NCBI GenBank assembly: GCA_964421355.1
Contig: CAYQWX010000022.1
Location: 1 to 26,554 of the forward strand
Length of the DNA: 26,554 nt
Reading direction: 5' to 3'
From: JALTDM01 sp964421355
GTDB lineage: Bacteria > Bacteroidota > Bacteroidia > Bacteroidales > JALTDM01
Part shown: piece after piece, positions 16,602-26,194 of the stretch
Position numbering within the stretch: the stretch's first letter is position 1
Layout: each line of letters begins with the position of its first letter
Program-made: the position numbers and the translations under genes
Notes under the pieces: generated by a model
Seen by the model: only the letters and a program-made list of their open reading frames with translations
The model's database searches: none
What the model was told of the DNA's origin: nothing

Positions 16602-19039
16602 TGATACAAAAAAAATATTTTTTTCTAATTCTCTTTTTAGCCTTGTTTTCATTAACAATCACAGCACAAACAACCAATATAACAATAAAAGGAAAAGTAA
16701 TAGACAGCAAAACAAAAGCACCTCTAGCCTTTGTAAACATAATATACGGAGCAAACAAAGGAGTAATAACAGCACTTGACGGACAATTCAAAATAACCAC
16801 AGTGAAAGATAAACTTCCTTTATCATTAAAACTCTCTTACATAGGATACAATGATACTACCATTATAGTAAAACACTCCACACAAAACATAATAATCAAA
16901 ATGCAACCAAAATCATTTATACTCAAAGAAGTAGTAATATTACCAACAGAAAATCCAGCCCATAGAATAATAAAACTGGCAATAAAAAACAAAACAATAA
17001 ATGACCCGCAAAAACACCTCAACTCATTTTATTACAAATCATACAACAAAATGTATTTTACAGGCATAAAAAAAGATAAAATAATATCAAAAGGAGACAC
17101 ACTTTTTTATATAGACACCACACAAACAGATACAAGCAAAATAGCCCACTTCCTAAACAAACAACATTTATTCCTGATAGAAACGGTAAGTGAACGCTAC
17201 TTTGAAAAACCTGACAAAAGTTACGAAAAAGTATTAGCCTCCAGAGTATCAGGATTTACAATACCTACATTTATAGTATTGGCAACACAATTTCAATCTT
17301 TTTCATGCTACAACTCACAAATAAATTTGCTTGACAAAAAATATTTAAGTCCCCTTGCAGAAAACAGTTGGAAAAAATATCTTTTTCTCATATTAGACAC
17401 CTCATACACACAAGAAGGTGATACCGTTTTCATAATCAAATTCAGACCACGCAAGGGTAAAAATTTTGATGCCCTTAAAGGTGTGCTATACATATCCACA
17501 CCAGACTATGCTGTAAGAAACATAATTGCAGAACCTGTAGAACAAGGCGAATTTTATATAAAAATAATACAGAATTATAAAAAATTTTCAGGACAATGGA
17601 TGCCATACCAACTTAATAGTCAAATGATATTTAATGGAATAGAACTTAATGACAATTATGTAATGGCAGGTATAGACAAAACATACCTTTTTGATGTAAT
17701 AATAAATAGCAAACCTGACACTCTCAAACCTAAATTCGGAACACTAGATGTATCTCCAAAAGCATTCAAACATTCAGAAGAAAAAATAAAAAATTATAGA
17801 GTAATCCCCTTAACTCATCAAGACAGCCTCACTTATCATATAATAGATAGCCTCGGTAAAGCCGAACACTTGGAACGAAAATACACACTTATTAAATATC
17901 TACTCACAGGAAAAATACCAATTGGATTTGTAAACATTAACCTAAACAAATTACTAAACTACAACCTCTACGAAAAATTCCGCTTAGGCTTGGGACTTGA
18001 AACAAACGAAAGACTATTAAACAATTTTTCAATAGCTGGTTATTATGCATATTCTTTTGGCATACATAAGCAAAATTATGGAGGGAATATATCACTTTTC
18101 ACTCAAACCAAAAATTTATCGTTAAATATTGGATACCTCAACGATGTAAGAGAAATGGGTAAATACAACTTTTACAAATACCACCCCCCACTATCAAGTA
18201 CAGAAAGTTATCGTTTCTTTTACTTAAAAAACATGGATTATCACACAAGTTATTATACAAATATTAACTTTGCAACAACTCATCTTTCAGGACAACTAAA
18301 CATAAGTCAAAATCAACAAACAAACCACATCGGATATAAATTTATAACATACAACAACACACAGCTATCATCTTTTAAATACAATACAATAGGAATACAA
18401 ATAAGATATGCCCCTGGCGAAAAAATAATGAAAACAATAGACGGCGTATTTAATTTGCCCGGCAAATATCCCGTTTTATACCTCAATGCTACCAAAGGAA
18501 TAAAAATTAACAATGAAGGATTAGAATTCCAAAAATATGAATTGATGATAAAAAAAGATTTTGATCTAAATCTTTATGGAATATTCAGAACCACTATCAC
18601 AGCCGGCTACACAAAAGACAACATACCACTATCATTGCTATACGACCTACGTGGCAGCAACTACAAAGACCACTTATTGGTAGGTAACACATTTCAAACA
18701 ATGAATATATGCTCATTTTACGCAAGCAAATTTATAGCAGGTCATTTCTACTACGACCTAAAAAAACTAATTATAAACACACCTCACTTTGCACCAAACT
18801 TCGTATTGGCATACAGCATAGCTTACGGACAAATGGATAACAAACTAAATCACACGGGAATAAACTTTAATGTCCCCACAAAAGTTTATTCCGAAACAGG
18901 ACTAATAATCAACGACATATTATCGGGAGGCTTTCAAGGACTCGGAGTAGGTATATTCTACAAACTACCTCCGTATGCCTCTACAAATTACAAGAAAAAT
19001 TTCACTTTCAAACTTAGTTTAATACTTAAATTAGATTAA
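16601..19039 (+). CDS. Outer-membrane protein with CarboxypepD_reg-like and DUF5686 domains
   Basis: An 812-residue outer-membrane protein. Seen: a signal peptide (about 1-22, cleavage near ITAQ); a CarboxypepD_reg-like beta-sandwich at about 27-105 (ITIKGKVIDSKTKAPLAF, GVITALDGQF, LSYIGYND), the plug-like N-terminal domain found on many TonB-linked and DUF5686 proteins; and a DUF5686-type C-terminal half rich in alternating aromatic beta strands (GNISLFTQTKNLSLNIGY, YYTNINFATTHLSGQLNI), which fits a barrel of about 12-16 strands. I prefer ATG 16601, since MIQKKYFFLILFLAL is a proper signal start and its A overlaps the previous TAA; an in-frame ATG at 16568 would add 11 polar residues before the signal. 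It closes the three-gene envelope module. Function is unassigned. Confidence 0.85.
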   Translation: MIQKKYFFLILFLALFSLTITAQTTNITIKGKVIDSKTKAPLAFVNIIYGANKGVITALDGQFKITTVKDKLPLSLKLSYIGYNDTTIIVKHSTQNIIIKMQPKSFILKEVVILPTENPAHRIIKLAIKNKTINDPQKHLNSFYYKSYNKMYFTGIKKDKIISKGDTLFYIDTTQTDTSKIAHFLNKQHLFLIETVSERYFEKPDKSYEKVLASRVSGFTIPTFIVLATQFQSFSCYNSQINLLDKKYLSPLAENSWKKYLFLILDTSYTQEGDTVFIIKFRPRKGKNFDALKGVLYISTPDYAVRNIIAEPVEQGEFYIKIIQNYKKFSGQWMPYQLNSQMIFNGIELNDNYVMAGIDKTYLFDVIINSKPDTLKPKFGTLDVSPKAFKHSEEKIKNYRVIPLTHQDSLTYHIIDSLGKAEHLERKYTLIKYLLTGKIPIGFVNINLNKLLNYNLYEKFRLGLGLETNERLLNNFSIAGYYAYSFGIHKQNYGGNISLFTQTKNLSLNIGYLNDVREMGKYNFYKYHPPLSSTESYRFFYLKNMDYHTSYYTNINFATTHLSGQLNISQNQQTNHIGYKFITYNNTQLSSFKYNTIGIQIRYAPGEKIMKTIDGVFNLPGKYPVLYLNATKGIKINNEGLEFQKYELMIKKDFDLNLYGIFRTTITAGYTKDNIPLSLLYDLRGSNYKDHLLVGNTFQTMNICSFYASKFIAGHFYYDLKKLIINTPHFAPNFVLAYSIAYGQMDNKLNHTGINFNVPTKVYSETGLIINDILSGGFQGLGVGIFYKLPPYASTNYKKNFTFKLSLILKLD

Positions 19040-19086
19040 CAACAACTAAATATTCAATACATACCAAACACTCCCAAACAAATGAT

Positions 19087-19094
19087 TATTTTTG
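19087..19094 (+). promoter_or_regulatory. Probable -7 promoter box before era
   Basis: TATTTTTG followed by CA matches TAnnTTTG exactly, 34 bp before the era ATG at 19129, in an 89-bp gap after the DUF5686 gene. A TTG -33 element is not visible at the proper spacing. Confidence 0.5.
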
Positions 19095-19128
19095 CAAAAT
19101 AAAAATATAATATCCAAATATCCTTTTT

Positions 19129-20034
19129 ATGACACATCAAGAAAAAGAACATAAATTCAAATCAGGCTATGTAAACATAATTGGCAATCCTAATGTAGGC
19201 AAATCCACCTTAATGAACTCATTTTTAGGAACAAAACTATCAATTACCACACCAAAAGTTCAAACAACACGACATCGTATTTTAGGAATACTCAATGGAG
19301 ACAATTATCAAATAATTTTTTCGGACACACCAGGCATTCTCAACCCCAAATATGAAATGCAAAAAAGAATGCTCAACTACATATTTTCAGCCATAGAAGA
19401 CGCAGACATATTATTATATCTCACTGACATAGAAGATATAAAGCGTATAAATGATGACATTATACAACGAATAAACAAACTCAAAATTCCTGTTTTGCTG
19501 GTAATAAACAAAATAGATAAACACACAGCACAAGAAATAGAAACAGCCGCACAAATATGGAAACAAAAACTTCCTAATGCAGAAATTCACAAAATATCGG
19601 CACTACAAGGAGATAATGTTTCAGAACTATTCAACAGAATAATAGCATTACTACCATATCACCCACCATACTATGACGACCCTGACTACATATCTGACAA
19701 AACGGAACGCTTTTTTGTGGCTGAAATAATAAGAGAAAAAATTTTCATTAATTACCGCCAAGAAATACCATATTCCGTAGATGTGCAAATAGAAGAATTT
19801 AAAGAAAAAGAAGACATTACAGTAATAAAAGCCATAATATATGTAATGCACAGAACACAAAAATATATACTTATAGGCAAAAACGGAGAAGCAATAAAAA
19901 AAGTAGGCATACAAGCACGCGAAGAAATAGAAGCATTTTTAGGTCGCAAAGTATTTTTAGACCTTTATGTAAAAGTAAAAGAAAACTGGCGAAACAATCC
20001 CAATTTATTAAGACAATTCGGCTATACCGAATAA
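19129..20034 (+). CDS. era: GTPase Era
   Basis: Era of 301 residues, the essential GTPase that binds 16S rRNA and helps 30S subunit maturation. Seen: G1 GNPNVGKST (19-27); the switch region TTPKVQTTRHRI (G2); DTPGI (G3); NKID (G4); SALQGDNV (G5); and the C-terminal KH domain with GKNGEAIKKVGIQAREEIEAF, then LDLYVKVKENWR. Length is typical. It is the first gene of a close run: aspartate kinase follows after 16 bp. Confidence 0.98.
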   Translation: MTHQEKEHKFKSGYVNIIGNPNVGKSTLMNSFLGTKLSITTPKVQTTRHRILGILNGDNYQIIFSDTPGILNPKYEMQKRMLNYIFSAIEDADILLYLTDIEDIKRINDDIIQRINKLKIPVLLVINKIDKHTAQEIETAAQIWKQKLPNAEIHKISALQGDNVSELFNRIIALLPYHPPYYDDPDYISDKTERFFVAEIIREKIFINYRQEIPYSVDVQIEEFKEKEDITVIKAIIYVMHRTQKYILIGKNGEAIKKVGIQAREEIEAFLGRKVFLDLYVKVKENWRNNPNLLRQFGYTE

Positions 20035-20050
20035 AAATCTTTTTATAAAA

Positions 20051-21307
20051 ATGAAATATAAAGTATTCAAATTCGGCGGCTCTTCAATACATAATGCAGA
20101 ACACATAAAAAATTTTTATTCAATAATAAATGAACACCGCAACCAAAATCTTATAATCATTGCATCGGCAATGAACAAAACCACCAACAATTTGGAACTC
20201 TTACACCAATATTTTCTTACTCACAAAGCGGAATTAGCTCAAAAACAATTACAAAAAATAAAAGATTTTCATTTCTCTATAATAAAAGACTTATTTCCCT
20301 CAATAGATAATACTTGCACTACAAAAGTAGAAAATCTTTTTTTTCAATTAGAACAACTAATATTAAGCACTCCATCCAATCCAGATAAAGACTATAGCAC
20401 CATTGTTTCTTACGGTGAACTCATATCTACCACTATACTAAACGAATATTTAAAAACCAATGGTATAAACAACACTTGGCTTGATGCTCGCAAACTAATA
20501 ATAACAAACGGCACTTACCGCAATGCAAATGTAAATTGGCAAATCACCCCCAACAAGATACAAAAAGCATTAAAAAATCAACCACAAATAATTATTACAC
20601 AAGGCTTTATAGCATCAAATGAAAAAGGAGAAACCACAACCCTCGGAAGAGAAGGCTCTGATTACACAGCCGCTATATTCGGATATGTATTAGATAGCAA
20701 CGAAGTTACCGTATGGAAAGATGTAAACGGCATATACAACAAAGACCCACACAAATATCGTGATGCTACAAAAATCAACAAACTATCTTATCATGAAACA
20801 ATAGAACTATCATATTATGGTGCACAAGTAATACACCCCAAAACAATAAAACCATTACAAAACAAAAATATCCCTCTATATGTAAAATCATTTTACAACC
20901 CTCAAGATACAGGCACCATAATAACCGCACAAAATCAAGAACCTTTACCTCCAATATTCATTGCCAAAGAAAATCAAACATTATTAACCATTTACCCACT
21001 TGATTTCTCTTTTATTGGAGAAGAACACATAGAAATTTTATTTTCATTACTAAACTGCTATCATATCAAAACCTCATTACTCCAGCATAGTGCAATAAGT
21101 TTTTCAATAGTATTCAACGACAATCCGTATTATTTCAAAGAATTGTTAACCGAACTCAAAAGCAGATTTAAAGTATTATATAACAAAGGACTTACACTTA
21201 TAACCATACGCCACTATACTGAAAAACTGTTAGAAAGAATAACAAGCGGAAAAGAAATATTTATAGAACAAAAAACCCGAAAAACAGCAAGGTTTGTATT
21301 AAAATAA
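20051..21307 (+). CDS. lysC: Aspartate kinase, monofunctional
   Basis: A 418-residue aspartokinase that phosphorylates L-aspartate in the first step towards lysine, threonine and methionine. Seen: KFGGSS at residues 7-12; the ATP/substrate region GETTTLGREGSDYTAAIFGYVL; VTVWKDVNGIYNKDPHK; LSYHETIELSYYGAQVIHPKTI; and a C-terminal ACT-type regulatory region from about residue 300 (FIAKENQTLLTIYPLDFSF, SLLQHSAISFSIVFND, LTLITIRHYTEKLLERITSGK). The ACT part fits the monofunctional Bacteroidota type; no homoserine dehydrogenase domain is fused. The symbol lysC is by homology only; which end-product inhibits it cannot be told. It lies 16 bp after era and 8 bp before folA. Confidence 0.93.
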   Translation: MKYKVFKFGGSSIHNAEHIKNFYSIINEHRNQNLIIIASAMNKTTNNLELLHQYFLTHKAELAQKQLQKIKDFHFSIIKDLFPSIDNTCTTKVENLFFQLEQLILSTPSNPDKDYSTIVSYGELISTTILNEYLKTNGINNTWLDARKLIITNGTYRNANVNWQITPNKIQKALKNQPQIIITQGFIASNEKGETTTLGREGSDYTAAIFGYVLDSNEVTVWKDVNGIYNKDPHKYRDATKINKLSYHETIELSYYGAQVIHPKTIKPLQNKNIPLYVKSFYNPQDTGTIITAQNQEPLPPIFIAKENQTLLTIYPLDFSFIGEEHIEILFSLLNCYHIKTSLLQHSAISFSIVFNDNPYYFKELLTELKSRFKVLYNKGLTLITIRHYTEKLLERITSGKEIFIEQKTRKTARFVLK

Positions 21308-21315
21308 CTACCACA

Positions 21316-21822
21316 ATGATATCAATAATAGTAGCATATGACCAAAACAAAACCATTGGACTAAACAACAAAATGCCCTGGCATTTTAGCAAAGACATGA
21401 AATATTTTAAACAAACCACAATGGGACACCCCGTAATAATGGGGCGCAAAACATTTGACTCCATCCCCGAACAATTTCGTCCACTCAAAGGCAGACAAAA
21501 CATAGTGCTTACCCATAACAAATCATACTCTACAAAGCACTCGCAAATAAAAATAATGCACAGCATAGAGGAAGTATTACAATATTGCCAACACAAAGAA
21601 TGCTTCATAATTGGAGGTGCATCTATATACCGTCAATTTTTATCTTATGCAGACAAATTATACATAACACACATAGAACACAGTTATAAAGGAGACGCAT
21701 TTTTCCCCGAAATCAATTGGCAACAATATAAAAAAATATATGAAACTAAAGAAACGGAAAAAGGCATAATATTGCGTTTCGCAATATACCAAAAAGTAAA
21801 TTCCCAATTACCAAAATCGTAA
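21316..21822 (+). CDS. folA: Dihydrofolate reductase
   Basis: DHFR of 168 residues, reducing dihydrofolate to tetrahydrofolate with NADPH. Seen: ISIIVAYDQNKTIGLNNKMPWHFSKDMKYF with the catalytic acid D27 in the position used by E. coli; the substrate-loop MGRKTFDSIP; NADPH-binding GRQNIVLTHN; and CFIIGGASIYRQFL with the conserved double glycine. Length is normal. It lies 8 bp after aspartate kinase, so it shares that transcript. Thymidylate synthase is not present in the window. Confidence 0.97.
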   Translation: MISIIVAYDQNKTIGLNNKMPWHFSKDMKYFKQTTMGHPVIMGRKTFDSIPEQFRPLKGRQNIVLTHNKSYSTKHSQIKIMHSIEEVLQYCQHKECFIIGGASIYRQFLSYADKLYITHIEHSYKGDAFFPEINWQQYKKIYETKETEKGIILRFAIYQKVNSQLPKS

Positions 21823-21837
21823 TAAAAATAGTTTTTG

Positions 21838-21845
21838 TAACTTTG
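21838..21845 (+). promoter_or_regulatory. Probable -7 promoter box before the CNNM/dnaB pair
   Basis: TAACTTTG is an exact TAnnTTTG match in the 90-bp gap after folA. Transcription near 21852 would leave a leader of about 60 nt before ATG 21913. No TTG is visible at the correct upstream distance. Confidence 0.45.
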
Positions 21846-21912
21846 AAAATTAGAACACATAAAAAAACACACATAAACCATACCGCATAAAAATAATGGT
21901 TATCAACAGATT

Positions 21913-23178
21913 ATGATTATACAAATACTCATAGTAATAATATTATCAGCTTTTTTTTCAGGAATGGAAATTGCATACATATCCGCCAATAAATTTCAAG
22001 CAGAGCTTGATGCAAAACTCAATAAACTATCGGCATCTATCGTATCACGACTACTTAAAACTCCTTCTCAATACATATCTACAATGCTTATAGGCAACAA
22101 TATTATGCTCGTATTATACAGTATGATAATGGCAAATTTACTTAACCCAATCTTATATGGATACATACATTCAGACATATTTGTATTAGTATCTGAGACA
22201 ATCATTGCCACATTTATTATTTTAATTTTTGCCGAATATTTGCCAAAAGTAATTTTCGTATCACACCCAAATTTATTTATGAGAATATTTGCAATACCTG
22301 TTTACCTCTTTTATTACATATTATATCCACTTGCAAAATTTACCATTTTCCTCTCCAATCTTTTACTAAAAATAATGGGATTTTCACAAGAAAACAACTC
22401 CAACAATTTCACATTTGGCAAAATAGACTTAGACCACTTTTTAGAAGAAGTAAAAGAAAATCCGTCTGATAAAAATGAATTAAATTACTTCAAAAAAGCA
22501 TTAGATTTATCAGAAATCAAGATTAGAGAATGTGCCGTCCCAAGAACAGAAATAGTAGCAATAGAAATAAACAAACCTGTAGAAAAGTTGAGACAACTAT
22601 TTATTGAAAGTGGTTTTTCCAAAATCCTTGTTTACGAAAACAACATTGATAACATTATAGGATATGTACATGTATTAGACATATTCAAACATCCACAAAC
22701 CATCAAAAGTATATTGAGAACACTATTATATGTACCTGAGACCTTATCTGCACAAGACCTGCTTACAGAATTCATAAACAAACAAAAAAGCATTGCAGTA
22801 GTAATAGACGAATTTGGAGGCACAGCAGGAATAGTTACCATAGAAGACTTGTTAGAAGAATTTATTGGAGAAATAGAAGACGAATATGACGACCCTGAAT
22901 ACATAGAAAAGAAAATTAGCAACAACAAATATCTTTTCTCAGGCAGACTGGAAATAGATTACCTAAATGAAAAATACCTATTCGGACTACCACGCTCCGA
23001 AGAATACGAAACACTGGCAGGCTTTATACTGGAACACCACAACGATATACCTAAACCTAACGAAGAAATTATCATTGATAATTTTAAGTTTAAAATACTA
23101 AGTTCCACAAAAAAGAAAATAGACAAAGTAGAAATGGAAATATTACCACAAGAAAAAAACACAAAAGACAATGGCTAA
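21913..23178 (+). CDS. CNNM/CorC-type membrane protein (hemolysin family, GldE-like)
   Basis: A 421-residue protein of the hemolysin-C/CNNM group: an N-terminal DUF21 transmembrane domain (about 1-175, three or four helices with ALP/GNN-type signature TPSQYISTMLIGNNIMLVLY), then a pair of CBS domains (about 195-325, with VPRTEIVAIE, SKILVYENNIDNIIGYVHVLDIF and VVIDEFGGTAGIVTIEDLLEEFIGEIEDEYD), and a CorC_HlyC C-terminal domain (about 340-410). Relatives take part in Mg2+/Co2+ handling, and in gliding Bacteroidota the homologue GldE assists gliding; which applies here is unknown. Its last eight bases overlap the dnaB start, so translation is coupled. A six-codon ORF (21896-21916) ends in a TGA that overlaps this ATG. 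Confidence 0.85.
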   Translation: MIIQILIVIILSAFFSGMEIAYISANKFQAELDAKLNKLSASIVSRLLKTPSQYISTMLIGNNIMLVLYSMIMANLLNPILYGYIHSDIFVLVSETIIATFIILIFAEYLPKVIFVSHPNLFMRIFAIPVYLFYYILYPLAKFTIFLSNLLLKIMGFSQENNSNNFTFGKIDLDHFLEEVKENPSDKNELNYFKKALDLSEIKIRECAVPRTEIVAIEINKPVEKLRQLFIESGFSKILVYENNIDNIIGYVHVLDIFKHPQTIKSILRTLLYVPETLSAQDLLTEFINKQKSIAVVIDEFGGTAGIVTIEDLLEEFIGEIEDEYDDPEYIEKKISNNKYLFSGRLEIDYLNEKYLFGLPRSEEYETLAGFILEHHNDIPKPNEEIIIDNFKFKILSSTKKKIDKVEMEILPQEKNTKDNG

Positions 23179-24688
23179 AAAAAACAACAACCCCAAAGAA
23201 ATAATATTTGAAAAAATACCACCAAACGCAGTAGAAATAGAACAAGCACTATTAGGAATATTTTTAATAGACGAAAATGCTATTTTTGATGCAATAGAAA
23301 TCATACCGGGACCAGATGCCTTTTATGATGAAAAACATAAACTTATTTATTCTGCAATGATTTCCCTCGTACAAGACAATGAGCCTGTAGATATATTTAC
23401 CGTAAGAAATAAACTTGACGAAAAAGAACATCTAAAAAAAATAGGTGGTGCTCAATACCTTACATCATTACAAAGTGCCGTAAGTTCAACAATATATTTG
23501 GAATACTATGCAAAAATAGTTACACAAAAATACTTGCAACGACAACTCATAAGAGCAGCAAATGAAATATTACAAAATGCTTACGATAGTGAAGCGGATG
23601 TTGCAGACCTGCTTAACGAATCTGAAAAACTGCTATTCCAAATATCCGAAGGTCAATTGAAACAACAAACTGACCCTGTAAACAAAATAGTATCCGAAGT
23701 AATAAAAGAAATAGAATATGCATCAAAACACAAAAAAGAATTACTGGGAGTCCCTTCCGGATATACCGCTCTCGATGCAATTACAAACGGGTGGCAAAAT
23801 GGCAATCTAATAATAATTGCTGCAAGACCTTCAATGGGAAAAACAGCATTTGCCCTAAACATTATGAGAAATGCCGCAGTAGATTATGGTATGCCTGCAG
23901 CCATATTTTCATTGGAAATGGAGAAAAAAGAATTGGCAAGAAGATTAATGGCTTCGGAAACACATATCAACGCCCGTAAAATGATGAACGGTGAAATGAC
24001 AGAAAACGACTGGAAACAACTAAACGAACGCATTATAAAACTTTCAAAAGCACCAATATACATAAACGACTCCAACTTAAGCGTATTTGAATTAAGAGCA
24101 CTTGCAAGAAGACTAAAGAAAAAACACGACATAAAATTATTAGTAATAGACTATTTGCAGCTAATGAATGCGGACAACTTAAAAAAAAGTACAAACAGAG
24201 AACAAGAAGTCAGCATTATATCCCGCTCACTAAAAGCACTTGCCAAAGAATTGGATATACCTATCATAGCATTGTCTCAGCTTAATCGTGAACTGGAAAA
24301 ACGTTCAGGACTACACAAACGCCCACAACTATCAGACCTTCGCGAATCAGGAGCAATAGAACAAGATGCAGACATGGTAATATTCATTCACCGACCCGAA
24401 AGACTGGGTATAAAAGAAACGGAAGATGGAGAATCAACCGAAGGACTTGCAGAAATAATAATTGCAAAAAACCGTAACGGTGTTACAGACAACATTAAAC
24501 TACGATTCTTAGGAGAATATACAAGATTTACCGATTGGGACGAAAACGATTTTGATTTTGATTCGCAAAATATGATATTATCATCAAAGGTAAATGAAGA
24601 AGATAATGAACACATAGACCTACCTCCAGACCTAAACGATAATAATTTTGCACCTCCTGAAATAAATAACGACGATGCACCGTTTTAA
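23171..24688 (+). CDS. dnaB: Replicative DNA helicase DnaB
   Basis: DnaB of 505 residues, the hexameric 5'-3' helicase at the replication fork. Seen: the DnaB N-terminal domain (about 15-125: PPNAVEIEQALLGIFLID); linker; RecA-type motor with Walker A ARPSMGKT at 218-225, followed by ALNIMRNAA; Walker B VIDYLQLMN; IALSQLNRELEKRSG; LSDLRESGAIEQDADMVIFIHR; and an acidic tail. No intein is inserted in the Walker A region, where inteins often sit in this gene. It overlaps the CNNM gene by 8 bp, and the next gene starts 26 bp after its stop. Confidence 0.98.
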   Translation: MAKKNNNPKEIIFEKIPPNAVEIEQALLGIFLIDENAIFDAIEIIPGPDAFYDEKHKLIYSAMISLVQDNEPVDIFTVRNKLDEKEHLKKIGGAQYLTSLQSAVSSTIYLEYYAKIVTQKYLQRQLIRAANEILQNAYDSEADVADLLNESEKLLFQISEGQLKQQTDPVNKIVSEVIKEIEYASKHKKELLGVPSGYTALDAITNGWQNGNLIIIAARPSMGKTAFALNIMRNAAVDYGMPAAIFSLEMEKKELARRLMASETHINARKMMNGEMTENDWKQLNERIIKLSKAPIYINDSNLSVFELRALARRLKKKHDIKLLVIDYLQLMNADNLKKSTNREQEVSIISRSLKALAKELDIPIIALSQLNRELEKRSGLHKRPQLSDLRESGAIEQDADMVIFIHRPERLGIKETEDGESTEGLAEIIIAKNRNGVTDNIKLRFLGEYTRFTDWDENDFDFDSQNMILSSKVNEEDNEHIDLPPDLNDNNFAPPEINNDDAPF

Positions 24689-24714
24689 TACAGGAAAGAA
24701 AAACAAAAACTGAA

Positions 24715-25971
24715 ATGAAAAAAATAACATTTGCAATATTCATACTTCTAACAATCGTAAAAATTAACGCATCATCTATACTTATTCCAATGGACGATGC
24801 ACAAAAAAATCATCTAAAAGCTTATGGAATAGCATATTGGGTATTGCAAAACGGCATAAACATCAAATGGTTACTAAATTATAGAGGCGGTTCTTTTCTC
24901 ATTCCATTTCATCAAGAAGTAGCAGACGAATGTCTAATAAGAGGCGTAAGTTATGAAATAGTGGCAGATGCCAAAGTGCAATCAATATTGGAATATATTG
25001 CCAGACCCGATGTAAATATGGATGCAGTAAAACTTGAAGTAGCACCTAAAATAGCAGTTTATTCCCCAAAAAACAAACAACCTTGGGACGATGCCGTAAC
25101 ACTCGTATTAACTTATGCCGAAATACCTTATGATGTAATATATGACGGCGACATAATAGAAGGAAAATTAAAAAATTACGACTGGCTACACCTCCACCAC
25201 GAAGACTTTACAGGACAATACGGTAAATTTTATGCCGCATATCACAACACAACATGGTACCAAAACGAAGTAAAAACACAAGAAGCAATAGCTCACAAAT
25301 ACGGATTCAAAAAGGTATCCAAACTCAAATTATATGTAGCAGAAAAAATAAGAGATTTTGTGGCAAGAGGAGGATACCTATTTGCAATGTGCTCCGCCAC
25401 AGACACATACGACATAGCACTTGCCGCACACAATACAGACATCTGTGCAAGTATTTATGATGGCGACCCAGCAGATCCTGATGCCCAAAGCAAATTAGAT
25501 TTTAGCCAAACTTTTGCATTTGAAAACTTTAAACTTGTAACAAATCCTTACGAATATGAATTCTCAAATATAGATGTAACCAAAACAAGAAAAGTTCCCA
25601 AAGATCAAGATTATTTTACTTTATTTGACTATTCGGCAAAATGGGATCCCATACCAACCATACTATGCCAAAATCACACCAAAGTAATAAAAGGATTTAT
25701 GGGACAAACAACAGCCTTTAATGAAGATGTGATAAAAAAGAATGTCCTAATAATGGGAGAAAACAAAGCCGCCCACGAAGCAAAATATATACATGGAACT
25801 TATGGCAAAGGAATGTGGACTTTTTATGGAGGTCACGACCCCGAAGACTATCAACACTTTGTATATGACCCTCCTACAAACCTGGACTTATATCCTAACT
25901 CTCCCGGTTATAGACTAATATTAAATAACATACTTTTCCCCGCAGCAAAAAGAAAAAAACTTAAAACATAA
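24715..25971 (+). CDS. Exported protein of unknown function (often labelled asparagine synthetase B)
   Basis: A 418-residue protein with a signal peptide (MKKITFAIFILLTIVKINA, about 1-19). I recognise the family from Bacteroidota, where it is often labelled asparagine synthetase B, but the label does not fit. There is no N-terminal Cys2 glutaminase after Met, no SGGxDS pyrophosphatase loop, and the protein is exported. Instead a ThuA/GATase-like alpha/beta layout is seen: ILIPMDDAQKNHLKAYGIAYW, LNYRGGSFLIPF, KIAVYSPK, YDVIYDGD, a His-rich DWLHLHHEDFTGQYG, ARGGYLFAMCSATDTYDIALA, and YGKGMWTFYGGHDPEDYQHF near the end. The Cys in AMCSATD may be a catalytic nucleophile by analogy with GATase-fold proteins (inference). 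It lies 26 bp after dnaB. Confidence 0.75.
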   Translation: MKKITFAIFILLTIVKINASSILIPMDDAQKNHLKAYGIAYWVLQNGINIKWLLNYRGGSFLIPFHQEVADECLIRGVSYEIVADAKVQSILEYIARPDVNMDAVKLEVAPKIAVYSPKNKQPWDDAVTLVLTYAEIPYDVIYDGDIIEGKLKNYDWLHLHHEDFTGQYGKFYAAYHNTTWYQNEVKTQEAIAHKYGFKKVSKLKLYVAEKIRDFVARGGYLFAMCSATDTYDIALAAHNTDICASIYDGDPADPDAQSKLDFSQTFAFENFKLVTNPYEYEFSNIDVTKTRKVPKDQDYFTLFDYSAKWDPIPTILCQNHTKVIKGFMGQTTAFNEDVIKKNVLIMGENKAAHEAKYIHGTYGKGMWTFYGGHDPEDYQHFVYDPPTNLDLYPNSPGYRLILNNILFPAAKRKKLKT

Positions 25972-26178
25972 AAACATTTTGCCACTGCCCATAAAAGTGT
26001 GTAAAGGAAATCTTCCAAGTATAAATTTAATATTTTTTATCCAGATAAAACATATCATTATATCAGTCGTAAATTTAATATAACGGCTACATAAGTATGC
26101 TTTTAAATTATTTTGCCAAATAAATTTCTTTATGAAAACTAAGTAAAACAAAGCATTTAAAACAAGAACAAAAAAGAA

Positions 26179-26191
26179 TGTAAAATTTACA
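26179..26191. repeat. 13-bp perfect inverted repeat, possible operator
   Basis: TGTAAA and TTTACA flank a single A, a perfect palindrome ending 3 bp before the -33 TTG of the DUF3078 promoter (26195-26197). This is a common operator position, but no regulator is known, and chance is possible in AT-rich DNA. Confidence 0.35.
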
Positions 26192-26194
26192 ATT

